DNA from: Paramecium tetraurelia
Lineage: Eukaryota > Ciliophora > Oligohymenophorea > Peniculida > Parameciidae
Length of the DNA: 64,000 nucleotides
Direction: 5' to 3'
Assembly: GCF_000165425.1 (NCBI RefSeq)
Contig: NW_001799000.1
Coordinates: forward strand, 372,001 to 436,000
Every line of letters starts with the position of its first letter. The first letter of the stretch is position 1. The notes under the pieces were generated by a model. That model was not told the origin of the DNA. It did not search any database and saw nothing but the letters and a program-made list of their open reading frames with translations. Both the position numbers and the translations under genes were made by a program. This document shows positions 1-13,200 of the stretch, piece after piece.

Positions 1-1872
1 ATGATTTCAAATCTTAACATATTTGTTTATGCTGCCTATCCTTTAGCCTTAATTTACAATGCACTGGAATCAACAGCCAGAATCTTGAGAATTTTCAACT
101 ATTCTCTTCTTGCCTTAATTCTCTTGATTGTTATATTAGGGGAAAAAATAGTGTCCACTACTTTAAATGGGTATCATAAATTTAATTTAGAATATGTGCA
201 ATATCGGCTACTGATAGTATAACTTGGGATCTCATAATCTCACTCAGCTATTTATTTGTTTTCCTTTTGTTTGCAACCATGTCCGTTCTATACGCTATAA
301 CCTTTAAAAAATTGATTCCCAAGTTCTCAACAATGCGACAAGCCAGAGGCTAATATCTCAGATATTACTAAATGTTCATAGGGTTTAGTATAACTATGAA
401 ATTACTTCTTGGAATCTTTAGTGGAATTAATTTATTGAATTGTTACATATTTCTTTCAGCTTAGTTATAAGTTTTTGGAACCTTACAAAACTTCACCCAA
501 GCATTGTGCATACTTGGTTAAACTATCATAATTTTTAAAGATCCATCATTTAATTTGCTACCCAGTCATTCTTAAACATCAGATAACAACACAGTCAATG
601 ATAATTAAGAAATCTCTTTATAACGTAACTTTGATTTATTAATGTAGAATTCAATGTTCTAGAATAATTGCATAAAGAAATGAAAAAAACTTAAGTAACT
701 TCAATGTTGGCTGGAGTTCAAATACTTAGAAGACAGAAATAAGAAGATGTAATCTAATACAGAGATCTGGTTATTACTGAAGATCAAGATGGGAGTGGCA
801 GCAATTCCAGTCAAGGAGACTTAAGTGAACTTATGGAAGCCATGTCATAACCCTTTACAATTGAAGAAATTGAAGAATGTTTAGTCACCAACTTAAATAA
901 TTAAGTATTAAAAGAGAAATTGAATATTGATCAAGAAATTGAAGTGTTCTCTATGCGATGCATACTTTATGCACCCAAGATATTCAACTATTTCATTACT
1001 ATAGATAATATAGATATTGATGATTGCTTTGATTTAATCAAGAACTCTTCTAAAATAGATCAATTTACTGGACCAGATGGAGGCAAAAGTGGTGAATTCT
1101 TCTTCTTCTCTTATAATAATCAACTGATCATCAAAACTATGAGATAAAGTGAAGTGAACACCTATAAAAAGAGACTCTACAATTTCGCTACATATCAAGT
1201 TAACAACCCTTTGTCTCTACTCAATAAAATTTATGGAATGTATACTTTTGAACGAGAAGAATAATCTAATTCAAGAGTACATTTTCTGATCATGAAAAAT
1301 ATTTCATTAGGCATTCCAAGAAGCTAAATTTTGAGAACATACGATATGAAAGGATCTGAATATGATAGAGAAGTACTAATTAAGAAACCTTCAAGTGATC
1401 TCTCATAGATGACATTAAAGGATATCGATTTCTTTAAGATTGAACAATAATTATGGATTGATGAATCAATTTACAAAAGTTTTGTTTAATTTTATTATTA
1501 GAACTAAATCAATATCTAATTAGCGACTCTATATTTTTAGAAAAGTAAAAATTGATTGATTACTCCCTTCTTGTTATGATTATCGATTGGAATTAGAAAG
1601 AAGAGGATTTGCAAAAGCATTTAGATGGCCAAAAAATGAATATTATCCCATCTATCAAAGAAAAAGGAGTACTATTTATCGTTAATTAGATATATTATCA
1701 TATTGCCATTATTGATTACTTGTAACAATGGAATGTCAATAAATCTTTAGAGAGAAAAACAAAAAAGATTATTAAAATGAATATCCAACTTGATACTTCA
1801 GCACAAGAACCGGATATTTATGGAAAACGATTCTAAGAAAAATTAATTAATAGGATAGTTCCTTTGAAATGA
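1..1872 (+). CDS. GPCR-like receptor fused to phosphatidylinositol phosphate kinase (probably 5' partial)
   Basis: Read with TAA/TAG as Gln and introns at 171-190, 625-647 and 1479-1501, this gives about 601 codons in one frame. Residues 1 to about 170 hold roughly five hydrophobic membrane segments. After a short linker comes a PIP kinase domain with a glycine loop and the catalytic-lysine motif (IIKTM), the DMKGSEYD motif (DLKGS in the family), IDYSLL (family MDYSLL) and an activation-loop IIDYLQQWN. Established knowledge: this receptor-plus-kinase layout is known from Dictyostelium RpkA and oomycete GPCR-PIPKs, which link a seven-TM receptor to PI(4,5)P2-type lipid synthesis at the membrane. 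Only about five TM segments are visible, so I infer that the gene starts upstream of the window and that the ATG at base 1 is internal. The 23-nt intron at 625-647 is what joins the two halves. Confidence 0.85.
625..647 (+). other. 23-nt intron joining receptor and kinase halves
   Basis: The segment begins GTAACT and ends ATGTAG. Removing it brings the receptor frame (codons starting at multiples of three) into the kinase frame and avoids the TGA at 681-683. Its length matches the other introns in the window. If it were not spliced, the receptor part would end alone at 683. Confidence 0.75.
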
Positions 1873-3070
1873 TATTTTCTAGAAAGATTTATTATATATA
1901 TATAATTCTTTATTGAAAGACTCATAAATTCAATAAGCTTTTTAACAAAGCAAGTTCGAATGAAAAGAAGCATGAATATTTGTTTTAAATTCAAACATGC
2001 TAATAAATGGAACCTATTTTTCATAACTTAATTAATTTTTTATTAAGATTAGAAAAAGTCTTATTTTTTCTTAGTAAACTTAGATTCTGCTATTTCATAA
2101 CAACGCTAGCAAACAACAATAAGTAAATTGTGTGTCAGAGGTAATTAATTATAATAAAATACTTTATTCCCTTGTCAGATAATAATGGTAATTTCAGTAA
2201 AAATGATAAATTATGATTAGTTTAAATGGGTTATTAGCCAAAACAGGTTATGATATTCTCAACTTTATAATAGAAGAAAATATATCTGTTTTTATAATTG
2301 GATTCAGAATTTTATAATTTTTTATAATTTTCACATTATTTAAATACTAAATGCTAAATTATTTATTAGAATCTTTATAAAAACTTTGTTGTGGAATGAC
2401 AGTCTTTTAAACCTTTGGGTAACTTTGAAATATGAGAAATTGAAATTTATTAATGTTTTTAAAAGTAGATGAAATATTTGAATTTCTTATTCTCTAATTT
2501 TTCAGTACTAAAGTCATATTTTATCAAAATTTGTATAGAAAACATTTTTAAAATTTGATTGTTAGACAGGTTTACAATAAATAGAGATTATCTAAATAAT
2601 TAAATTCAAGATTAAAATGACCAAGTCAGTAAGAAAATTATAGCTAAGTTAAGTACCTATACATACTTCCTATCGATAAAATTATTTCATTATCTCGAAT
2701 ATAAAATCGAATTCAACAGTAAAAAGTCAATACTTATTAACAAACTAAAGATTTATAATAATAAAAATATGTAAAATGATAATCAAAAAAGGTATATCAA
2801 TCAATTAAACTAATTCAATTAAATTATAATGAGATTAATAGTTAATAGATCATAGAGTAATGAAGAATAGATGCTTAAACTATAACTAGTATTACTTACT
2901 TTATTTGTTTTATTACACAATGACAATACTAATATCATAATACTTATTTTATTGAAAGTAACATAGGAGCATTTATTAGATTTCATTCCAAAGTTGATCA
3001 AAAAATAAATAATAAACATTAAAGTATAATATAAAATATCTATAAGTTTAACTGGAAGATTGTTAATCAT
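1873..3070. other. Gene-poor spacer with one long open frame
   Basis: No recognisable gene was found. On the plus strand one frame stays free of TGA from about 2560 to 3194 (about 210 codons) and runs into sequence antisense to the end of the pseudokinase gene. Its composition is hydrophobic and repetitive, with no motif. In DNA this A+T-rich, with one stop codon, such a run has a chance probability of a few percent. A shorter frame at 2213-2428 is equally unconvincing. Confidence 0.4.
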
Positions 3071-4402
3071 TCAAAAAAGTGTATTTTTTTTGTTTCAGTT
3101 GTTTCATCTGTTGATGATAACTCTCCATCAGATTCTGAAGTATCAGGATGAGTAGCAATAGAATCACCTATGGATTATTAAGTTTTGACTAACTACTTAT
3201 GGCCATCTGGAATGGATTCTTAATTAGATTCTGGAATAGTGATTAAAGATGTAATCTTAAAATTATCTTCAAATTATTATAGAGAGTGAGATTAACTTTG
3301 AGATTAACTTTTCACGCCTGCGATTATTGGTGTCTAAAATAGCCTGTTCAAATACCCAATCATATTCAATGTCTTTGTATCCTTTGAATACTGCCTTTAA
3401 ATATTCATAATTAATTGGAATTTCAATGGGATCTAATTTTGAAAATAAATTACTTAAAAATTTAATCCTATTTGCAAATTCTATTAAACATATAGGGAAG
3501 TTCTTCAAAATCATTTCTGGTAATAGAGAATTTTTTAGATTAAAATAATAATGAATTTTATCTGATTTATTTCTAAATTATTTTGATTAGCCAAAGAATT
3601 CACCTTTTGTTAATAATTGAATAACAATATAGAGAAGACTCTCGAGATCATCCTTTGGATGTAATTCTATTTTTAAAAGAAAAAAATTACATTAACCAAG
3701 ATGTTATCCTATACTGGAATATTTACAAAGTTTTAATGAATTTTATGTTATTTTTGAATTTGTTTTATATTAGTACGATTACTAAAAATTAGTGAGAAGT
3801 AGATTCTTTTAGTTATCCAAACATGTCAATAGGCTTGCCAAATTAAGATTCATATGTAAGAAGTTAGCTGAATGTATTAATTGTAATGCATCTACCTAAA
3901 ATATTTAAAATAATACTGTTTTCAAAATTATCAAGATAATGCAATCATAAGAAAAATCGTATTAAAAAAATTGAAACCAGAATTTGATACTGGGTCCAGT
4001 TTTATTGAGAACTTAATACCTATATTAATTTAAAAAAATCCCATGATCAAGTAACTTGAGAAGACAATCTTAGAAATGTGAGACTAATTTATTATTACTC
4101 ACATCATTATCAAATGAATAATTCAAATTTCTGTAGCTCCTTATAATATTAAGTACTATTATCTGGTTTGGAAAGTATAGTCATCATAAAAAAAAAAAAT
4201 AATTATTTATTTAAATTGATGGCTTTTTTAATTAAAAAATACCTTCAAAGATTGTAGAACTCTTGCCTTAATAGATAACATTCAAAAGCAGGTATTTATT
4301 ATCAATAATAACAGGGGATTCCTTACTATTTTGTTAAAAGTACAACAGTTTCTCAAAATAATGTGTTATGTAATACCTTTAAAGAATGAAATGATTTAGC
4401 AT
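3071..4402 (-). CDS. Casein kinase 1-like pseudokinase
   Basis: Minus-strand frame of about 420 codons with small introns, for example 3334-3355. The CK1 C-lobe is clear: PKDDLESLLYIVIQLL matches the CK1 RDDLESLGY block, and PINYEYLKAVF matches the end of the CK1 lobe. The N-lobe begins with DNKYLLL and a glycine-loop-like QGKSSTIFEG. The catalytic loop reads HMNLNLASLL where CK1 has HRDIKPENFL, so the base Asp, the Lys and the Asn are all changed. The DFG position reads NFQ and no VAIK lysine is evident. I infer a kinase fold without phosphotransfer, perhaps a scaffold. A Ser/Thr/Glu-rich tail follows and contains a 12-bp tandem duplication (3288-3311) encoding repeated Ser-Gln. The start codon and the N-lobe exon borders are uncertain. 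Confidence 0.7.
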
Positions 4403-4611
4403 GAACTTTCTCTGTGGACAATATTGGTTAACTGTCACTCTTAATTTTAGAATGTCTCTGTATCATATAAGTTTGAAAATATATTGTTATAATTATTAAT
4501 TTAGCACTGATATGAGATAGGAAGGAATAATTAATAATTTTTGATAATTTAATAATATAATTATAAGTAAAAATAACAATTAATACAATAAGATTATCAT
4601 AAAGATTTCCT

Positions 4612-6178
4612 TCAGACTCTTTTTAGGATAATTTTATTAAAATCGTTTGGGCAGTTATGATGTTCAAAAAATTAAAGATCCTCTTAATATTCTTCATCAT
4701 AAAGATTTAAGTTCCTTGTTTACAGATTCTTAGATTCTGCTGCAGTAGAATTTGCTGTTTTTGTTTTAGTAGAATCATTTTTACTTACTTTTTCTTATTA
4801 TATAGAAGGCTCAATTGAATTTTTTCGTGATACATTAAGTGATTTTTAATGAATCGAATTGACCAAACTGTATTTTGACAAGCCATCCAACCCTAAAGAA
4901 TCAAGATCCTCTCTAAAAAAATCTTATTCTAAACATTCCTCTAAAGTAAATCGAAATTTTGGTTGGAATCTAGTCATTTAAATTAAAAGATTCTTTAAAG
5001 ATTGTGGAACCTTCACTTTTTCACTAAAAGTAAGGATCCCAGGATTAGAGTTTCTAAAGGGATGAACTCCGAAAAATCTAAATAATATCTACAGATACAT
5101 TTCATAAATGATAATTCCTAAACTATAAACATCGCATTAGGTAGTATACATTTTTTATTTTTCCTTATATTCCTATACTTCTGGAGCTGCATAACCTAGA
5201 GTACCACAATTGTACAGGATATGCTCCTAATAATCTAAGTTTGTTGCAAACCCAAAATCAATAATGGCAATATCTGTACTTGTTGGATCCTTATCTTTAT
5301 ACATAATATTTTGTGGTTTCAAATCTCGATGCATAATCTATTAAGAGTGAACATAGTTCATTGTTTCTAGTATATCTTTGACTAATTGTTGTTTCTTTGA
5401 TAGGCTAAAATTTAATAGTTTTTCATATAAATTGCCACCTTCATAATGAGTCATTACTAATTCAATGTAATCTTATTTATTCATAATTAAAAAGATACTA
5501 TTGGATTCAAACACCTCATATAATTTTGGAATATTTGGATAATCCAGACTTCTCATAATAAAGATTTCTTCCGCAAGACTCTTGGCTTGTCTATCTCTCA
5601 TTTTATGTCCAAGTGGTGCTTTTGCTACTCTTTTTATAACAAATTTCTAATTTTGTTTATTACTACCAAGGAAGACCTGATAAATAATAAATTTTAATAC
5701 ACCTCGCATGTGACTCCCTCTCCTATTTTTTGATTGATTGTGTAAAAATTTACTATTATCTATTCTTAGATGCAATTTAGCTTCAACTCATTAACAAAGT
5801 TTTAAACCTCCTCTGTTTTATTGCCTGTAAAAATCTGCAGTTGAGATTGATCATGAGACAATGTGATTATTAATAAGTTTTCATTATTTCTAAAAGAACA
5901 ATATACATTTTTAAGAACTAGAAAGCCTCCTATTTCACCGTTCTGTAATAGTCAACTAGTAAAATATAGATCACTACCTCTCTAAAATAAAATAAGTGTT
6001 AGTTATAAATCCTATATCTTCTTGGAGTTGCTCTCTTAAATAATTATCCTTATTTAAATAAAACTACTGTTTATTGATCTTCTGACAATTTATGAAAATC
6101 ATAATTAACCAAAGACTTCAAGTTTTTGTTCCAAAAAGATTGCTTAACAGATGATACAAAATATAAAGAACTCTTCAT
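4612..6178 (-). CDS. PH-like domain plus serine/threonine protein kinase
   Basis: About 485 residues after removing four introns of 35, 26, 27 and 21 nt. Residues about 40-140 look like a PH-type domain (KQGQLFKRATPRRYRIY near its start, a helix KTEEVQNFVNELKL at its end). The kinase domain follows: glycine loop KIGEGVTCEVFLGS, catalytic lysine in FVIKRVAK, MHRDLKPQNIM, IIDFGFA and GYAAPEV. All catalytic residues are present. The tail is rich in Ser, Lys and Asn. This resembles the CAMK-like PH-kinases that are expanded in ciliates (family inference). It lies 209 bp upstream of the pseudokinase on the same strand. Substrate and regulation cannot be read from the sequence. Confidence 0.85.
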
Positions 6179-7311
6179 TAATATTTTATAAAAAAAATCA
6201 TATTCATTTTCTTGATATCTCACCTAATAAATTAATTCCATCAAAGATATCCTTTGAATTACATCTCAATTCTACAAAATAACTTAATGACTATAATCAT
6301 TTGTGCACCAAGTATAATAATAAATTCATTACAAAAATTAAAGTGAGGAATTTTCAAACTAAATAAATTTTATAAATTTAATTCTTTTAAAACCTATTTC
6401 TAGCTTTATATTTGCAATCACCTTGAAAAATAACTATTATTTCATTATAAGCATGTATAAATAAAATAATACAAAATAAGAGCAATTTAATATAAAATAT
6501 ATAATGTTGGCATAACGTCAAAATATACAACTAGTATAAGACCTATTTTTTAGATCGAAAATAAATTTTGATTAATTTAAAGTAAAAAATTTGTATTACT
6601 TTCATCATTTTATAAGCAAAAAACAAAGGTAAAGTATTTAATATTATATTTCATTTTTCAAGACAATTTTGGTAAAGTAATTATAAGGATATTCAAAAAT
6701 ATAATTACTTAATTTAAATATCAAGAAAACCTTATCTAGTTCTGAATTTCAAATAAATTCTATCAAAAATCCAGAAACCATAGGTTAAGGTGAGGAAATA
6801 GGAATTATCTGTTGATTTAAAATATATAAATGATTTATAATTTATACTAGAGATCTAATAAATCTTGTGTTAGTAATTGAACATTATACCCTCATTTTAG
6901 TCAAGTTTTTTTTCAAAAAAAGATTGTGTTTATAGTATATATTGATATAATACTAAGTTAATTTAATAATATAATATAGGAATACAAATTCTTTTTTGAA
7001 CCTTCAGATCTATATTTCATTCTGACTATTAGAGCAATTCATTTGAGTAATAATCTAATATAAATAATGATTAATAAGACCATATCACTCAAGATAAATT
7101 AATTATTAACTAAATTTTAGTAAGCCTGAAAAATGTTTACTAAAAACGAATCGAATTTGTTAAACATGCCATATGCCATAGTCTATATTCAAATGGAATA
7201 AAATGAGTTTCGAATAATTAACTAAATTTTAAAATATTATGCTATAAATAGAGTTTTAATCAGAATACTTTAATTAAACTTTTTATTTTGTTTTATTAAT
7301 TAAAAATTCTA
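6179..7311. other. Intergenic region between divergent genes
   Basis: About 1.1 kb between the start of the minus-strand kinase and the plus-strand gene at 7312. It is very A+T-rich and has no frame with convincing codon usage, motif or splice pattern. It presumably holds both promoters, but no specific element was recognised. Confidence 0.5.
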
Positions 7312-10300
7312 ATGGAAATCTGCGAATTATTCAAGGAAACTGTAAGATATATTGTTATTAAAGCTTTAAGAAGAGGATGATACTAAAAGATAAGCTATGA
7401 TGTTCAATGTTTGTAGAAAGCTAAGTAGAATACTTCCATTTCCTTCTGTAGTCACAATTTTATAATAAAAACCTAATATTTTAAAATATCTACTGATAGC
7501 TAGTTAATTAAATGAAAATTGCGTATTCACTTTAAATATCAATAATTATATAGGCACTAATGATGTTTTAAGCATTACAAGAGAGATACTACGATGAAAA
7601 GTTATACGTGAAACTCTATTTTGAATGTGTGATAAAATGTTTAATAAATTAGGAGAGTAATTTATAAAGTATGAACTTTGCTAGTTTATAGTTAAAGTGT
7701 GAGAAAGGATGAGACAAAATTAAGATTGTTTTTATTTGAAAACTCTAAATACTTAATCAATAAAATTTAAGAGTGTTTCTTTAATGAAGAAAGTGTCTGT
7801 TTAATGATAAATAACTTTTTTAAGAGTTATATCAAATACAATGCAGATTTTGAAATGCTTAATTAATGCTTTTTGTTTGCCTTAGAAAAGCGGAATGTGT
7901 GGAAATTGCTTAAAGAAGTAGATTAACAATTTGAGATTGATGTGGAAAATTGTAAATAATTTTAGTTATTCAAGTAGAACTAGTATTATTAGGATAAGTA
8001 ATGAGTTCAAAAACTCTTGATTTCTAAATATAAAATGGTCATCAACAAAATAGAAGGCTAGCATATAGTGGCTTAAATAAAGCTGAGATGCAATAATAAA
8101 TGCTTGAAGAATGGTTATTTCAACCAAGTGAAGTTCCATTTCTTGTAGCTAATCAACCAACTGTAGACTAAATGTAGAGTGATGTGTTTAAATCAAATAA
8201 ATTACTTGAAATGTTCTTGTCATTTATGTTGTTTCCAACTAAGCATCCCTAAATAATATAGAATGTATACATTTCCTATAATCATCATTAGAAATTATCT
8301 AATATCTATGTAGATCTAAAGTGTCCTGATCCTCCATCTTTTAGATAATTAAATGTAAATGTTTCCTAAGAGAGCAGGCCTATGATTTAATTTAGAGCAT
8401 TTAGAACTATGCAAGCATTAACTGATAATAGAAATAATTTTCTATTAACTAAAATTAATGCAGGTTACTATTAAAGAGCATACTCAATGATCCATGAATG
8501 CCTTAAATAAGATTTAGTGGCTATAATAATCTGTCCTGAAATCATTGTTCAATATCTCACATTCCTACTTTATCAAGAGCCTGAGATATCTACTTTTTAC
8601 TTAATATCTTATCATTTACCCTTTAGATTGATGCTATTTTTGGACATCCCTGAAATATCTCAATATTTTACCTAATTTATGAGCTTTATTTAGACTCCTT
8701 ATCATAAAATCATCCCTTAATCAACAAAATTGTTATGGAAGTATTTTGAATTAACTAATTTTTTTTCAGATTTGTTAGATACAACATTATTTGATTCGAA
8801 AGTGTTAGACAATATAATAGCCAAAAAATCAACTGAATTGTATAGGCCATCAAAGATAGAAGAACTGTTGTAATAACCTAATTTTTCACCTCTAGAAATT
8901 GAAAAATTTATCACTCAACCAGAACATAAGAAGGTTGCTGAAGAGATTGATGAAATTAACGTAGATTATGATCTTATTTTCTAATATCTCCCAAGCAAAT
9001 GTTAAAAAACTAAAAAGTTGTTTGAAAGAATGCTTCAATAAGCTACAAAAAAAACAAATACCAAATCTAGAATGACTATGACTTCTTATGGGCCTAAGTC
9101 AATCCAAACTGTGAAAAGTGGAAAAACTGAGGAAGCAGATCCATTTACATTTAGCCCAACTAGAAGAAAAACAATAATTGCTCCAAGATTAATGAAACTA
9201 TTAGATGACAATCCAAAATATTCAGTTTAAAGGTGTAGTCAAGAATTCGAAACCCAACAAATTTCATCAAATAATACATCAAGAAGCCAATTATAAGCAC
9301 TTACTAATCCTAATAATTTATTTGGTGTAATTACAGAGTCTATTTAAATTTAGGCTAAGGAATCACACCAAGACATCAAATAAAAACCAATGTATTAGAG
9401 AATTCTTGTAAAACGACCCACTCAAATGATAATGCTTTATAGTTAATAGAAATAACTGAGTATGAAGAGAATAAGTCATCAATCCTCTATTATTAATATT
9501 ACTGATTCAATCAACAAGTCAAAACTATAAAATTCAATAATTTTAAATAAATTTAATCATCTAGTAGGAACAGTTAAATAAAATGAGTCTGAAAAGGATA
9601 TAAATATCTATCCTCCAGAACTTAAAGATCAATAAATCACTGATTTCGAAAGATTAGCTTTTGATGAAGAATTTTAACAGTTATGTTTAAGAAATGAACA
9701 CTATACAAAAGGTGTTTTGTAATGCATTTATGATATATTATTAATGATATTTACACCAAGGAAATTCATTTTATCTAATAATTTGTCTAAAGAAAATCCC
9801 ATGTATTATCTTAACATAATTCTTGGAGATAATAAACAAAAGTTTATTTAGACAATTACTAAAAATTATTTATTAAAATAAAAATATGGAGAAGAATACT
9901 AATGTACATACTTAATAGCGGGTAGAATTTATAATCTTATGCTAACTAATTCTATGGAAAAAACAGTATATTTTAATTTTTAAGAGCATCTGATATTGAT
10001 TGTAAAAATACTAGTAACTTAACTTCTATCCTAATAGCTATCAGTCAGAACTATCATTCTATTAGAAAGTCTTACTTTAATCCTAGAAAAAACAAAGTAA
10101 AGTCTATTATAGTTAATTTCAATATCACTTTGGCATTTATTAGTAGAAGCTTGTTCTATTCATTATGAAAACTCAGTATTCATGAACTATTTTACAAGAA
10201 TTCTTACAATCAGTTTCATATATGGAAATCTAAGCATTTTTAAAAGAGTGTTATTGAAAATCAACTTTTTATCTTATTTCAAAGATCACCCTTGTATAAT

Positions 10301-10572
10301 CAAATAATTATTTTTGATATTATTTCTTATATTTAAATTGAGATAGGATGAAGTTAAATCCATTAAATAGTAAATCTCATAAATGTCATCTTGGAACCAT
10401 TTCCTGACTTACTTCAAAAGGTAGTTTATAATGTTATCTTAGTGAAATAAAATTGTTGGAATCTTAATAATATAAAAACACTCTAAAATACCTTAAACCA
10501 GATGATTTTCTTTATGTGGAAACTCTATTACAGAATAAAGATAGTAGAAAATATAATTTATTAATTCATTGA
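7312..10572 (+). CDS. Large helical protein of unknown function (HEAT/SAPS-like?)
   Basis: Introns at 7342-7363, 7523-7553, 7657-7684, 7952-7974 and 10421-10442 leave 1044 residues in one frame. Without the intron at 7952-7974 the gene would split into two, with a stop overlapping an ATG at 8001-8004, so I favour one gene. The product is mostly leucine-rich helix with no membrane segment, which suggests an alpha-solenoid. A basic, Ser/Thr-rich central part (roughly residues 520-720) separates two helical blocks. I do not recognise the family with confidence. The segment with NKLLEMFLSFML and later helical blocks faintly recalls PP6-regulatory SAPS proteins, but that is only a guess. The gene is isolated, with long spacers on both sides. 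Confidence 0.75.
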
Positions 10573-13200
10573 TTATAGATAAATCACTTTTAGATATTTA
10601 TCATTTTATTGTTTTAATAGTCTATTGATAGATTTCTCTTGAAATTATATTATTAATTTTATGATTGCAATATTAATATAAAATTAAAATGAATAACTAT
10701 GTTGCATTTAAATAACCAGTATTTTGAACTTGAAATAAATCAAAAATTAAAAAATCGGAACCAGAATCACAAGAAATTCGAAAATATGTTTTAGATTGTA
10801 TCATTTTTTGTATAGTATAGTCGTCAAAACACTTCTGTGAACATCATAATTTTATCTTCAATTCAGTCTATTTTTTCAATTATGAAGCACTGTATGAAAG
10901 ATTTCTTAATATTTATTGCATTAAATTATTAATGGTAATTAATACTGAGTAATATTGCTTAACATTTATTAAATACTTTAATCCTAATGGATTTTACTCT
11001 AGTGTTAAAATCCATTTATCTTAAATTCCGAATATTGATTCATAATGACTTGATATTAACTATTAATTTATAAAATTAATTTCAATTTGTATTCATGAAT
11101 TTACTTTTGGAATTTTATTTAATGACAAATTAATATAAAATATTAGAAGAACGTAAACTTGGGTCATCCTTTCGTCAGAACTTCACCTTGTAGGAGAAAA
11201 TTGATTTAATGAATAATTAGTAATTGACACTCAATCGGAGAGAAACTAAAGAAAGATCATATAATGCAATAAATAGAATTTGATTGATAGCCATTAATCT
11301 TTATAGAAATAAGTAAGCAGAAACAGAACTAAAATAAAATTTACTTAGATTGATATGAAATAATGAATAAAATAGCATGACATTATAAAGGTAGGCTGAA
11401 TCTGTTGAATTTAAAATAAAGAAACGTAAAAATGTTTCTTGAGTAGGGCAGCTTTGATGTCAAATATCAAGAAAAATAATAATCCTTATTTTGATAACAA
11501 TCTTAAAGAAATTTTTGTTTAAATTTTTCATTGTTATTTGTTTGATACTCCATTTTATTAGGAAAAATAATCAATGTAAGCTTTTACAAATATTAGATTT
11601 AAAATATATAATATTATAACATCAAACAGCAGACCTACAAGTTGGACATGTTTAATTGACTACTACCCATTCAGTTAAACATGGCTTATGGAAAATGTGA
11701 AGGGAATGACATTTTAGCGTATAGTACTCTTCGTGGATTTCAAAATTATGTAGACAAATGGTACATTAAATTTAAGATAATTGAGAGAGTGAATCCTCAT
11801 CCACCAATTAGACTTCATATTTGTTTAAAGGTGAAAATTATTCATATTCTAATTCTTGAAGATTAGCTATTTACAAGTAGATCTGATTATATAATCTTTT
11901 TGAAATAAAAGTAACTATGGTCAATATTGTCCCTATAAATATAACTAAGATTCTTGCTGTGGTCATAAATTGAAAAGACAACCCAATTATTAAAGCTGTC
12001 ATATATAATTTTAATACGTTATTCTGAAATTGAACTTTGGAATTTTTATTATCCCAAAATAATCATTACTAATAAACAAAGTTATAAGAATATAGTTAGA
12101 ATCGTTAGGTAACAGCAAAAACAATGAGATTTTTGCAATATCTATTTAATTTCATAATCAGGCCTTTACTCTATATCATATTAAAACCATAGCAATCCTT
12201 CTAAATATTCGATTTCATTTTGATGAAAAAGTTTTAAATAATATAGAGAAGGTATTAGGGAAATTACATTAATTGATATTGAGATGATGCTAATATAGAA
12301 TAAGGGGTGATTTCTCTAGGTGAAACCAAGAGAGATTACGCATAGAATGAGTTCTGCCATTTAATATATAGCTAGCACAAATATTAGGTGATAAACGAAT
12401 CGAAGCTGATTTTGCTATTAAGAATATTGGACATAGCTTCTTAAACTTTATTCTAATGCCTTTTAAAATTATATTTATCTGGCTTAATGTAAATTGTCCT
12501 ATTATTGATCTGACACCAATTCTTGATGATGATTCTCATGATTAGTTGAATTTGTTGACATTTATATTATTGTTATTAAATAAATAAGGAAAATATATAT
12601 ATTCAGGCTAAATACCAAAATAGAGAAACTTATTTGGGTATTTTAGGATCAATTTTAATATAGATATATAATAGTCGAATAAGAATCAATAAAAGGATGA
12701 ATGAATCATTCTTATGAATAGAAAAAGTATCTATTACTCTAAAACTTATAAGGAAATGCAAGTTTAAATAATACATTAGCTTCTATTTTTTAATTCCATT
12801 AGAATGTCGATAAATATTAAATGAAACGACAGGGTTGTTTGAAAGTCTTATTTATTTTAATTATTAACAAAGCTTAATAATCATATTTTAATTTGTATTG
12901 AAAGTTTCTTTTGTTTATTTAAATCAACAAGAGAACAGCGGATTAAGTAATATTTAATAAGAAAAATAGTTAATGTCCCCAAAACGAAAATTGATTAAAT
13001 TTAGAATATAATTATAATCTTATGGTTTTCTTATATTTTTAAGAAAATTAAAATTTAATAATAATATATTACAAATTGAATTTACAATCATAGTATTTAC
13101 AAATGATCAAATTTGATGATCATTTTTTGAACTTTTTAGATATAAATACTAGATTTGATTATGTAATCAAATTAGAAAAATAATTGATTTATTTAATCAG
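10573..13200. other. 2.6-kb gene-poor region with possible gene remnants
   Basis: No intact gene was found. Several separate open stretches have protein-like composition but no mutual splice connection. One runs about 11480-11800 (contains NSRPTSWTCLIDYYPF) and one about 12390-12710 (contains NCPIIDLTPILDDDSHDQL). A third lies at about 10810-11270. They may be exons of a decayed host gene. I saw no terminal inverted repeats, target duplications or transposase motifs, so a mobile element is not supported. Confidence 0.3.

Noticed and set aside
1833-2024. Short minus-strand ORF of 63 codons
   Set aside because: It overlaps the end of the PIP kinase exon and low-complexity sequence, and reads as a chance open frame.
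10573-13200. Mobile element as an explanation for the large gap
   Set aside because: No terminal repeats, target duplication or transposase/reverse-transcriptase motif could be found.
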